Shown: piece after piece, positions 45,101 through 52,908 of the stretch | How positions within the stretch are numbered: the first letter of the stretch is position 1 | How the letters are laid out: each line of letters begins with the position of its first letter | Assembly (NCBI GenBank): GCA_024233085.1 | Contig: JACKQC010000015.1 | Span: forward strand, 62,001-126,000 | Origin: Akkermansiaceae bacterium | GTDB taxonomy: Bacteria; Verrucomicrobiota; Verrucomicrobiia; Verrucomicrobiales; DEV007 | DNA: 64,000 nt | Direction of reading: 5' to 3' | The notes under the pieces: generated by a model | Told to the model about the DNA's origin: nothing | Database searches by the model: none | Seen by the model: the letters and a program-made list of their open reading frames with translations, nothing else | Translations under genes and position numbers: made by a program

Positions 45101-45596
45101 TGACCACCTCGGGCTGGAGGATAAGGTGCTCGGGCATGGGCGGCGGGCCCTCGGGCTTGCCGGTGACGGTGACGGACATGTCGAGCTTGGGTTTCTCGCT
45201 CTTGCGGCCCTTGCTGTTCTTGGTTTCCAAAAGGCCGCCGCTGATCCAGTCGGCGATGACCTTCAGCTCCGAGTCGGGTGACTGGGGCTTTTGCGGGGGC
45301 ATGTAGGGCTCCTCGCGGTGGGCCATGAGGGTGTAGATGCGGGAGCCGAGCGGATCCTCCGCGATGGCGACTTCACCCCCGGAACCGCCGTTCATGGTGG
45401 CGCTGAAGGTGGAAAGATCGAGCCCGCCCTTGGCCTCGTCAGGGTTGTGGCAGTTGAGGCACTTGTTTTCCAGGAGGGGCAGGACGTCGTCCTGATAAGT
45501 AACCTTTTTGGCCTCCTGAGCGGCGGCGAAGCCGGCCAGGGCGAACGGGAGCGGCCAACGACACAGGATGGATTTCGGGAAACGACCGGGTTTCAT
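42105..45596 (-). CDS. PSCyt1 cytochrome-WD40-long coiled-coil protein
   Basis: 1163 residues from ATG 45596, the start that gives a signal peptide (MKPGRFPKSILCRWPLPFAL then AGFAAAQ). Domain order: PSCyt1 haem domain with CLNCH (46-50) at about 30-115; a WD40/YVTN beta-propeller at about 150-475 (GHTGPVTGLAWRADSNVLAS, DGRLVTGGRDKTVKIW); then roughly 600 residues of Ala/Gln/Lys-rich coiled coil with repeated AAQKAQTDAQ-like units, a short duplicated LDDMEV, and an acidic/Pro break before a last helix. The coiled coil could span the periplasm or form fibres. It is divergent from a DUF1501 gene across 377 bp, suggesting a shared regulon. Function not established. Confidence 0.88.
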   Translation of the reverse strand: MKPGRFPKSILCRWPLPFALAGFAAAQEAKKVTYQDDVLPLLENKCLNCHNPDEAKGGLDLSTFSATMNGGSGGEVAIAEDPLGSRIYTLMAHREEPYMPPQKPQSPDSELKVIADWISGGLLETKNSKGRKSEKPKLDMSVTVTGKPEGPPPMPEHLILQPEVVTERSTTITALAHSPWAPILAVGGQKQVLLYHSADFELLGVLPYPEGFPQALAFSANGSLLICGGGRGGKAGNVVAWDVKTGERVIEVGKEFDIVLGADISPDHKQVVLGGPGRNIKLWDTVKGEQTSMIKKHPDWMLTAAYSPDGVLFATGGRNADLYIWEGGTGYEFYTLKGHTGPVTGLAWRADSNVLASCSEDGQVILWEMTEGKEVKKWNAHPGGAESVDFAPDGRLVTGGRDKTVKIWTADGQQQRAITASDDIVMSVAFSEDNKRVISGDYNGKISVWNVDDGAKLADIDANPPTIDRQLAYSQQRITELTTNLPKLEEGIKVASAKTVETRTALDTAKKNAAESAARKAAMEKLAAELDGKIKALATQQQQAQQALAQKQAIAKQRNDELAKATPVQTTAKTDADKWTAEFKKQEPVVAQLAAAVQSAKAEAEKPLDPATQKALTDATNAQKAAAAAKQQADTQIAPKQKAQSDANTALAAAQKAQTDAQNALAAAQKAQQDAQGKATAADQAAKAAAAKLAEASKNGAQPPAPLVQAKQQADQALQAANQALATATNAAKQADGTLNTRKQAVATAQNTVNGANQALAAAQAAQTEAGKKLAAADAALKPLAEKAKAHTDAQAKAKALLAQKTGEHQKATAALNSAKGQMDAAAKRFADADAKLKAAQTAKTAADGEVQKANTAYADVSKNLNDSRTALAAAQKDSQEAAKQADALAKQSEAQQKALEAVAKAEADAKKAFDVARAELANNQYLTKKWQAATVNLQVHEESTELDDMEVKLDDMEVDLTAKQEDHKKAAESLAQAEKTLATAQKTVADGTKALTEKTTSVLDAVLQLASAKSVANLNEEIVKTTANGEENPAPADDPEKAGTTPDPVELAAADALSSKPREELEKELTALRGRLDQLSGVIQKSYQEADATRKTVMEASKVAAETPAVVAERSKVEDAKEAEARKAAEEKAAYEAAVAAQKKKIEELRQKYLSMAPKREA

Positions 45597-45973
45597 GGCG
45601 GAAAATGAATAGAGAGGGCTTTCGATTCTTTTCGTGAGTTGAGGCGGAAAACGTAGGCCGGATGCAATCGGCCGACGACGACGCAAAAGCGCCAATCCGG
45701 GGGGGGAGCCACAAGTATAGGCCCAACGACGCGCGAGGCAAGGCGATGGGGCCGGTGTCTTTCGCCAAAACTTCCGCATTTTTTGTGATGGAAAAAGCGG
45801 GATGGGAGTCGATTTTGAACAAGGGAGGCGGACTGCTGTCCGAGGGTTTCGAATCGGCTGAAACCCCCACGGCATCGCGTTATACGTGTTTACGTGTCTT
45901 GAGAACAGGGGGTGCGAAAAGCACTTTTCCCGACAACGTCACCAACCCACAAAACCATTCGCTCCAACCGAAA
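45597..45973. promoter_or_regulatory. Divergent promoter region of the cytochrome/DUF1501 cluster
   Basis: A 377-bp gap between two divergent start codons. Direct repeats of ACGTGT occur at 45884-45889 and 45892-45897. No confident -35/-10 pairs were found on either strand. The frame open from 45662 towards the DUF1501 gene is not supported as coding because the signal-peptide start is at 45974. Confidence 0.4.
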
Positions 45974-47302
45974 ATGAAAGGCTGCAAAGGATACTTCAAC
46001 GCGGGTCACGCCAGTCGGCGTGAATTCATGCAGGTCGGCTTCGCGGCCGGGATCGGCTTGTCTTTGCCCGAACTGCTCAAGCTCGAGGCGAGAGCCGACA
46101 CCAAGTTTTACGAGTCGAAGGAAGGCGTCGCCAAGTCGCTGATCCACATTTACCTGCCCGGCGGCTCCGCCCATCAGGAAACGTGGGATCCGAAGCCCTT
46201 CGCCCCGTCGGAATACCGCGGCCCCTTCGGCACGGTGAAATCCAACGTGCCCGGCATCGAGTTCAGCGAAAACTTCAAGGAACTCGCCAAGGTGGCGGAC
46301 AAAATGTGCGTCATTCGCTCGATGAACCACGGTGAGGCCGCCCACGAGCGCGGCACGCACAACATGTTCACCGGCTATCGTCCGAGCCCGGCGCTGAAAT
46401 ATCCGAGTATCGGATCGGTGATTTCCCATGAGTTCGGGCCGCGCAAGAATCTTCCCCCCTACGTCTGCATTCCGAATCAGCCGAACGAATTCGCCGGCAC
46501 GGGCTATCTCAGCTCGATGTACGGTCCGTTCAGCCTGGGGAGTGACCCGGCGCAGGGCGGTTATCAGGTGCGCGACCTGACGCTTCCGAACGGTGTGGAC
46601 ACCGCCCGTTTTGACCGCCGTCGCTCGTTGCTTGAGGCGGTGGACAGTCACTTCCGCAATCTGGAGAAGGCCGACGAGATCGACGCCATGGACACCTTCT
46701 ACAGCCGCGCCTACAGCCTGATCGGCTCGAAAGAAGCGCGCGAGGCCTTCGACCTGAGCAAGGAAGACGACAAGCTGAAGGACAAATACGGCAAGAACCA
46801 GGCCGGGATGCGCATGCTGCTCGCCCGTCGCCTCGTCGAAAGCGGCGTGCGTCTCGTCTCGCTGACATACGGCGGCTGGGACATGCACGATCGCATCAAG
46901 GACAACATCGTCCGCCAGGTGCCGGATTTCGACCGCGGACTGGCCCAGTTGCTCCGCGACCTTGACGAGCGCGGGCTGCTGGAAAGCACGATGGTGATGG
47001 TTTCCTCCGAGTTCGGTCGCACGCCGAAGATCAACAAGACGGACGGTCGCGATCACTGGCCGCGCGTTTTCTCCACGATGCTCGCCGGCGGCGGCATCAA
47101 GGGCGGCATCACCTACGGGACCTCCGACGCCCTCGGTGGCGAGCCCGACCAGAACCCCGTCAGTGTGCCCGATTTCGCGACCACTGTGTATCATCAGCTC
47201 GGCATCAACGCCGACAAGGAACTGGTGGCCCCCGGGCCTCGCCCGATCGAGATCGTTGCCGGCGGTACGGTTATCTCGGACATCATCGCGAAATCCGCCT
47301 GA
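45974..47302 (+). CDS. DUF1501 family exported protein
   Basis: 442 residues from ATG 45974. The N-terminus has a Tat-like signal (SRREFMQVGFAAGIGL). Family motifs: HIYLPGGSAHQETWDPKPF, LARRLVESGVRLVSLTYGGW, VSSEFGRTPKIN and GRDHWP. It is the first gene of a rightward operon with the PPC-domain protein (23-bp gap) and a PSCyt1/DUF1549/DUF1553 protein, and is divergent from the WD40 cytochrome gene. As for the family generally, the reaction is not established. Confidence 0.93.
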   Translation: MKGCKGYFNAGHASRREFMQVGFAAGIGLSLPELLKLEARADTKFYESKEGVAKSLIHIYLPGGSAHQETWDPKPFAPSEYRGPFGTVKSNVPGIEFSENFKELAKVADKMCVIRSMNHGEAAHERGTHNMFTGYRPSPALKYPSIGSVISHEFGPRKNLPPYVCIPNQPNEFAGTGYLSSMYGPFSLGSDPAQGGYQVRDLTLPNGVDTARFDRRRSLLEAVDSHFRNLEKADEIDAMDTFYSRAYSLIGSKEAREAFDLSKEDDKLKDKYGKNQAGMRMLLARRLVESGVRLVSLTYGGWDMHDRIKDNIVRQVPDFDRGLAQLLRDLDERGLLESTMVMVSSEFGRTPKINKTDGRDHWPRVFSTMLAGGGIKGGITYGTSDALGGEPDQNPVSVPDFATTVYHQLGINADKELVAPGPRPIEIVAGGTVISDIIAKSA

Positions 47303-47325
47303 AGAACCTCAACACTTCGAAAATC

Positions 47326-49827
47326 ATGCGCTGCATTCTGTACACCCAGAGTGCGGTCGCGAGGCAATTGCAGCGTGGAATGCTGGCAGCTGTAGGGCTG
47401 ACAGCATTCTTCGTCTCCGGCCAGATGCTTCGCGCCGCTTCCCCCGATCTACAAAACACCCTTCCGCGCGGCGGTCAGCGCGGCACCGAGGTCAAGATCA
47501 CCCTGACCGGCGACCGTCTCGACGACGCGCAGGAGATGCTCTTTCATTATCCGGGCATCACCTGCAAAGAATTGAAGGTCGTCGACGCCAAAAAAGTCGA
47601 GGTCACGCTCGTGATCGCGCCGGATGCCCGTCTCGGCGAGCATCACCTGCGCCTCCGCTGCGCGAGCGGCATCACTTACGCCCGGAATTTCTGGGTGTCG
47701 CAGTTCCCGAATGTGGACGAGGTCGAGCCGAACGACGATTTCTCCGCTCCCCAGGCCATCGCGATGAATGTCACCGTCGAAGGCGAGGCCAAACCCGAGG
47801 AGACCGACTATTACAAAGTCACGGCGAAGAAGGGTGAACGCATCACGGTCGAAATGGAGGCCCTGCGCATCAACAACCTGCGCCAGAGCGTCGCCGTCGA
47901 TCCCTATGTCGCCATCCTCGACAAGAACAAGTTCGAACTCGACGCGTCGGACGATTCCGCGCTGCTGAAGCAGGATTCGGTCGCCTCGATCATCGCCCCG
48001 GAAGACGGCGAGTATGTGATCGAGATCCGCGATTCCGCCTATCAGGGACGGGGTCGCTATCGCGCCCACATCGGCACCTTTCCCCGGCCGATGGCCGTCT
48101 ATCCCGCCGGCGGCAAAGCCGGATCGGAGGTCGAATTCACCCTGCTCGGCGACAAGAGCGGAGTCTTCAAACAGAAGGTGAAACTCCCCGCCAGCGGCGA
48201 AAGCCGCTTCGATGTCTTCGGTCAGCAGGGCAACCTGATTTCCCCGTCGGGCAACGCCGTGCGGGTCGTCTCCTACGACAACGTGCTGGAGACCGAGCCG
48301 AACAACACCGTGCAGGAAGCCACCCCCGGCGCCGCGCTGCCGCTCGCCTTCAACGGCGTGCTGGAAAAAGAGGGCGACACCGACTACTTCAAGTTTTCGG
48401 CCAAAAAGGGAGAGCGTTTCCGCTTCCGCTCCTACGCGAACAAGATCGGGTCGCCCGTCGACACCGTCCTTTACATCTACGACGCCGCCGGAAAAGCCAT
48501 CGCGAACTCCGACGACGCCGACGGCTCCAGCGACAGCCGCATCGATTTCACCGCGCCGGCCGACGGCGAATTCGTCGTCCGCATGCGCGACATGCTCGAC
48601 CGCGGCGGCGAGGATTTCGTCTATCGCATCGAGTCCGAGCCTTTCGATCCGGCCATCCTCGTCACCATGCCGGAGATGATCCGCCGCGATTCCCAGTATC
48701 ACAAGCAGTTCAACGTTCCCAAGGGCGGCTACTACGCCATGAACGTGAATGTCAGCCGCCAGAATTTCGGCGGCGAGCTGCAGTTCGAGCTTCCGAAACT
48801 GCCCGCCGGCGTCACCTGGGAGGCCGGGAACATCCCGAAGAACATCAGCCAGTTCCCGATCCTGTTCAAAGCCGCGCCCGACGCCCCCGTCGCCGGGGGA
48901 ATGTACACTCTCAATGTGAAGAACATCGAGAAGGACGGGCCGGCCGTGACGGGCGCCTTCGAGCAGGAACTGGACTTCGTCCGCGGCGAGCCCAATGGCA
49001 CCCTCTACTACGCCACCAACGTGCCGCAAATCCCGATCGCCGTGACCGAGGCGGTCCCCTTCAGCGTCGCCATCGACGCGCCGAAGGTCCCGATCGTGCG
49101 CGACGGCACCATGAAGCTGAAGGTTCGCGCCACCCGCAAGGATGGCTACGACAAGAAAATCATCGTCCGCATGCTGTGGAATCCGCCCGGCATCAGTTCG
49201 CCGGCCACGATGACTTTCAACGAGAAGGACACCGAGCTGGAATACGAGCTGAACGCCAACGCCAACGCCGAACTCGGCAAGTGGAAGATCGTGATGATGG
49301 CCGAGTCCGACTCCGACAAAGGCAAGATCGTCACCGCGTCGCCCTTCGCCGAGATTTCGGTCGAGGAGCCCTTCGTTTCCATGAAGATGTCGATGGGCAA
49401 CGTGACGCAGGGGCAGAAAGGCGCGATCGCCGCGACGATCGAGCAGATTCGCCCCTTCGACGGCCAGGCCGATCTCAACATCTTCGGTTTGCCGGCCAAA
49501 TCGACCTCCGAGACGCAGAAGATCACCAAGGAACTGGCCGAGATCCAGATTCCCGTCGTCGCCGCCGAGGATACCCCGGTCGGTCAGCACAAGAACCTGT
49601 TTTGCACGCTTGTGGTGATGCAGAACGGCCAGCCCATCACGCACCGCGTCGGCATGGGCGGCGTGCTGCGCGTCGATCCGAAGCCGAAGGAACCCGCGAA
49701 ACCCGCGGCCGCGCCCGACCCGAAAAAGGCCGCGGTCGCCAAGACCGAGCAGCCCGCCAAGCCGCTTTCACGTCTGGAGCAGTTGCGTCTCGATGCCCAG
49801 AAGCAGGCTGAAGGCCAGAAGAAATGA
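47326..49827 (+). CDS. Secreted protein with two PPC domains and Ig-like segments
   Basis: 833 residues with an N-terminal hydrophobic signal (about 18-38). Two bacterial pre-peptidase C-terminal (PPC) domains are marked by VEPNDDFSAPQAI (about 132) and TEPNNTVQEATP (about 325), each ending in a DGEYVIEI/DGEFVVRM strand. TIG/Ig-like segments precede each, and a beta-rich region (450-750) follows. The C-terminus (775-833) is Lys/Ala/Pro-rich. PPC domains bind or anchor but are not catalytic; no enzyme domain is recognised. Operon position between DUF1501 and PSCyt1/DUF1553 genes suggests a binding or scaffold subunit of that system. Confidence 0.85.
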   Translation: MRCILYTQSAVARQLQRGMLAAVGLTAFFVSGQMLRAASPDLQNTLPRGGQRGTEVKITLTGDRLDDAQEMLFHYPGITCKELKVVDAKKVEVTLVIAPDARLGEHHLRLRCASGITYARNFWVSQFPNVDEVEPNDDFSAPQAIAMNVTVEGEAKPEETDYYKVTAKKGERITVEMEALRINNLRQSVAVDPYVAILDKNKFELDASDDSALLKQDSVASIIAPEDGEYVIEIRDSAYQGRGRYRAHIGTFPRPMAVYPAGGKAGSEVEFTLLGDKSGVFKQKVKLPASGESRFDVFGQQGNLISPSGNAVRVVSYDNVLETEPNNTVQEATPGAALPLAFNGVLEKEGDTDYFKFSAKKGERFRFRSYANKIGSPVDTVLYIYDAAGKAIANSDDADGSSDSRIDFTAPADGEFVVRMRDMLDRGGEDFVYRIESEPFDPAILVTMPEMIRRDSQYHKQFNVPKGGYYAMNVNVSRQNFGGELQFELPKLPAGVTWEAGNIPKNISQFPILFKAAPDAPVAGGMYTLNVKNIEKDGPAVTGAFEQELDFVRGEPNGTLYYATNVPQIPIAVTEAVPFSVAIDAPKVPIVRDGTMKLKVRATRKDGYDKKIIVRMLWNPPGISSPATMTFNEKDTELEYELNANANAELGKWKIVMMAESDSDKGKIVTASPFAEISVEEPFVSMKMSMGNVTQGQKGAIAATIEQIRPFDGQADLNIFGLPAKSTSETQKITKELAEIQIPVVAAEDTPVGQHKNLFCTLVVMQNGQPITHRVGMGGVLRVDPKPKEPAKPAAAPDPKKAAVAKTEQPAKPLSRLEQLRLDAQKQAEGQKK

Positions 49828-49870
49828 CAGAGCGAATCGTCGTTTAGCCCGTTTTTTTTTGAGGCCGGGA

Positions 49871-49909
49871 CCCAACAGGGTTGGGTCCCGGACCCAACCC
49901 TGTTGACTC
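49871..49909. repeat. Palindromic element copy 10, intra-operonic
   Basis: Left arm CCCAACAGGGTTGGGTC, spacer CCG, right arm GACCCAACCCTGTTGACTC, 11 bp downstream of a run of eight T. It lies in the 101-bp gap between the PPC gene and the PSCyt1/DUF1549 gene. Confidence 0.93.
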
Positions 49910-49928
49910 CTCCCCGTTCCTCGACCCC

Positions 49929-52775
49929 ATGAAACCGTCACCGTTCCCCTCCTTCACTCGCCTCGCCAACGGCTGGTTGGCCTGCGCCGCGGTTGTCGCG
50001 GCCGGTGTTTTCAGCGCCGCGGCTCAGGATGCTCCCGCGGTCGATTTCGCCAAGGATATCCAGCCCATCCTGGAGTTTCACTGTGTCAGTTGCCACAACG
50101 AGGAGGAAACCAAGGCCGATCTGCGTTTCGATCGCCACGATCTTCTCCTGAAAGGCGGCGAGGGCGGTCCCGCTTTCGTGTCCGGCAAACCGGACGACTC
50201 GCTGATGATCGAGCTGGTGAGCCTCCCCGAGGACGACTCCGACGTCATGCCGCCGAAAGGACGGCTGCTGAACAAGACCGAGATCGAGAAGCTCCGCAAG
50301 TGGATCGCCGCCGGCGCCCCCTGGCCCGATAATCTCACGCTCGTCGCGAAAAACGAGGAGGATTTCAAGGGCGCCGAACCGCTTCCGGACAAAGGCAAAG
50401 CGATCGTCAAGGTCGGCGTGTTTCCGCCGGACGTCACTCTGGAAACCCGGCGCGACTGGCAGTCGCTCGTCGTCATGGCGACCTACGAAGACGACACCAC
50501 GCTCGACGTGACGGGCAACGCGACCTTCAACTTCGCCGATCCGACTCTGGTCGATCTCAGGACCCGCAGCACCTTTGTCCCGAAGAAGGACGGACAGACC
50601 GAGCTGACGGTCAAGGTGGCCGACAAGGAGGTCAAGGTGCCCGTCGCCGTGAAGGACGCCGCGAAGGACCGGCCCGTCAGCTTCCACCTCGACGTGATGC
50701 CCATTTTCATGCGCGAAAACTGCAACACCGGCTCCTGCCACGGCTCGGCCCGGGGGCAGGACGGTTTCATGCTTTCGCTGTTCGGATTCGATCCGAACGG
50801 GGATCACTACCGCCTGACGCGCGAGATGGCCGGCCGCCGCATCAATCTCGCGATTCCCGAGGAAAGCCTGCTGGTCGAGAAATCGATCGAGTCGGTGCCG
50901 CATACGGGTGGCAAGAGCTTCGACAAGGGCACACAGCCCTGGAAGACGATGGTCGAGTGGGTCACCAACGGCGCCCAGAACGATCCCGAGGATGTCGCCA
51001 CCGTGACCGAGGTCACGCTTTTCCCGCCGAAGCTGGTGCTCGAGGGCGCCGGCGCCACGCAACAGATGACGGTGCGGGCGAAATATTCCGACGGCACGGA
51101 TCGCGACGTGACGGATCTGGCCGTTTTCATCACCAACAACGAACCGACCGCCGCCGTGGACGAGTTCGGCAAGGTGACCGCCGGCAAGCGCGGCGAGGCC
51201 TTCATCATGGCCCGTTTCGAGACGAAGACGGTCGGCATCCAGTGCATCGTCATTCCGGAAAACCTGGAATACACCCGGCCCAGCGCGCCCGAAAACAACT
51301 ACATCGACAAGCTGGTCAACGAGAAGCTGCACAAGCTGCGCGTCATCCCGTCCGGCGCCTGCACCGACGAGCAGTTCATTCGCCGCGTCTATATCGACGT
51401 CGTGGGACTGTTGCCGACGATGGAGGAGTTCAACGCCTTCATGGCCGACAAGGATCCGAACAAGCGCGCCAAGGTCATCGACACCCTGCTCGACCGGAAG
51501 GAATTCACCGAGATGTGGGTGATGAAATGGGCGGAGCTGCTGCAGATCCGGACGCAGAACAATGTCTTGAGCTACAAGGCGGCGCTGCTCTACCACGACT
51601 GGCTGAAGGAGCGCGTCGCCGACAACGTGCCTTTCAACGAGATCGTTCGCGATTTGCTCGGCTCGACCGGCGGCACCTTCGACAATCCCGCCACCAATTA
51701 CTACCAGGTCGAGCGGGACAACCTGAAGCTCGCCGAAAACGTCGCCCAGGTCTTCATGGGGTTCCGACTCCAGTGCGCCCAGTGCCACAACCACCCCTTC
51801 GACCGGTGGACGATGAACGACTACTATAGTTGGGCGGCCTTTTTCTCCCAGATCGGTCGAAAAGGCGCCGACGATCCCCGCGAGCAGATCATTTACAACC
51901 GCGGCAGCGGCGAGGTGACCCACATCGTGACGAAAAAGGCGGCGGTGCCGAAGTTCCTCGGCGGCGAGACTCCCGACATGCAGGGCAAAGACCGCCGCGT
52001 CGTGCTCTCCGAATGGCTCGCCTCCCCGCAGAATCCGTTCTTCGCCAAGAACGTGGTGAACATCGTCTGGTCTCACTTCCTGGGCGTCGGCATCATCGAC
52101 CCCGTGGACGACGTCCGGGTCAGCAACCCGGCGACCAACCCGGAGCTTCTCGACGAGTTGGCCAACAAGTTCCAGGGCGAATACAAATACGACTTCAAGC
52201 AGGTCGTGCGCGACATCTGCAATTCGCAGGCCTACCAGCGCTCGACCCAGTCGAACCCCACCAACAAGGACGACCTGATGAACTTCGCCAAGGCGCGCAT
52301 CCGGCGTCAGCGCTCCGAGGTCATGCTCGACACCATCACCCAGGTGACCGACACGAAGAACAAGTTCCAGGGCCTGCCGCTGGGCGCCCGCGCCGTGCAG
52401 ATCGCCAATGGCGCGACTTCCACGTATTTCCTGACCACCTTCGGCCGCGCGACCCGCGAGACGGTCTGCTCCTGCGAGGTGCGCATGGACCCGAGCCTGT
52501 CGCAGGCGCTGCACCTGCTCAACGGCGAAACTGTGAGCCAGAAGATCGAGCAGGGCAATCTCGTGAAGACCCGCCTCGGCGAGGGCAAGACGCCCGAGCA
52601 GATTATCGAGGAAATCTACATCCGCAGCCTGTCGCGCAAGCCGACCGCCGAGGAAACGAAGCAGTTGATGGCGCAGGTGGCCGCGGTCGGCGATGACGCC
52701 GCGCAAAAACAACTGGTGCTCAACGATGTTTTCTGGGCCGTCCTGAATTCGAAGGAGTTCATGTTCAACCACTGA
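49929..52775 (+). CDS. PSCyt1-Big2-DUF1549-DUF1553 cytochrome protein
   Basis: 948 residues from ATG 49929, giving a signal peptide (about 1-32). A PSCyt1 haem domain carries CVSCH (52-56). A second, atypical cysteine motif CNTGSCH (C-x4-C-H) lies near residue 260. Two Ig-like (Big2) segments (about 170-245 and 355-435) follow the pattern VTLFPPKLVLEGAGATQQMT...DEFGKVTAGKRGEA. DUF1549 (about 450-660) has LQCAQCHNHPFDRW; DUF1553 (about 690-940) completes the chain. This is the multihaem-like periplasmic partner of DUF1501 proteins. It is the last gene of the operon and is followed by a strong terminator. Confidence 0.92.
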   Translation: MKPSPFPSFTRLANGWLACAAVVAAGVFSAAAQDAPAVDFAKDIQPILEFHCVSCHNEEETKADLRFDRHDLLLKGGEGGPAFVSGKPDDSLMIELVSLPEDDSDVMPPKGRLLNKTEIEKLRKWIAAGAPWPDNLTLVAKNEEDFKGAEPLPDKGKAIVKVGVFPPDVTLETRRDWQSLVVMATYEDDTTLDVTGNATFNFADPTLVDLRTRSTFVPKKDGQTELTVKVADKEVKVPVAVKDAAKDRPVSFHLDVMPIFMRENCNTGSCHGSARGQDGFMLSLFGFDPNGDHYRLTREMAGRRINLAIPEESLLVEKSIESVPHTGGKSFDKGTQPWKTMVEWVTNGAQNDPEDVATVTEVTLFPPKLVLEGAGATQQMTVRAKYSDGTDRDVTDLAVFITNNEPTAAVDEFGKVTAGKRGEAFIMARFETKTVGIQCIVIPENLEYTRPSAPENNYIDKLVNEKLHKLRVIPSGACTDEQFIRRVYIDVVGLLPTMEEFNAFMADKDPNKRAKVIDTLLDRKEFTEMWVMKWAELLQIRTQNNVLSYKAALLYHDWLKERVADNVPFNEIVRDLLGSTGGTFDNPATNYYQVERDNLKLAENVAQVFMGFRLQCAQCHNHPFDRWTMNDYYSWAAFFSQIGRKGADDPREQIIYNRGSGEVTHIVTKKAAVPKFLGGETPDMQGKDRRVVLSEWLASPQNPFFAKNVVNIVWSHFLGVGIIDPVDDVRVSNPATNPELLDELANKFQGEYKYDFKQVVRDICNSQAYQRSTQSNPTNKDDLMNFAKARIRRQRSEVMLDTITQVTDTKNKFQGLPLGARAVQIANGATSTYFLTTFGRATRETVCSCEVRMDPSLSQALHLLNGETVSQKIEQGNLVKTRLGEGKTPEQIIEEIYIRSLSRKPTAEETKQLMAQVAAVGDDAAQKQLVLNDVFWAVLNSKEFMFNH

Positions 52776-52819
52776 GCCCCCGGCGCGCCGCCCCGGCTCG
52801 AATCCGCGGGCGAATTTTC

Positions 52820-52855
52820 GAAAAGGGCGGCTCCCGACCGGGCCGCCCTTTTTGT
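52820..52855 (+). terminator. Rho-independent terminator of the DUF1501-PPC-PSCyt1 operon
   Basis: AAAAGGGCGGC, loop TCCCGACCGG, GCCGCCCTTTTT: an 11-bp GC-rich stem followed by T5, 45 bp after the stop codon. It is the best canonical terminator in the window. Confidence 0.92.
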
Positions 52856-52908
52856 TGAACGAAAGAACACAAAACCGAACGCCGTTTCCAGGTCGTTTCT
52901 TTTTCCTC

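Noticed and set aside
42360..45281. Gly/Val-rich antisense open frame opposite the WD40-coiled-coil gene
   Set aside because: It mirrors the Ala/Lys-rich repeats of the real gene; no signal peptide or domain.
45662..45973. Upstream extension of the DUF1501 frame
   Set aside because: It would bury the Tat-like signal peptide more than 100 residues inside the protein.
47449..49644. Long antisense frame opposite the PPC-domain gene
   Set aside because: Shadow of a real operon gene; no recognisable domain.
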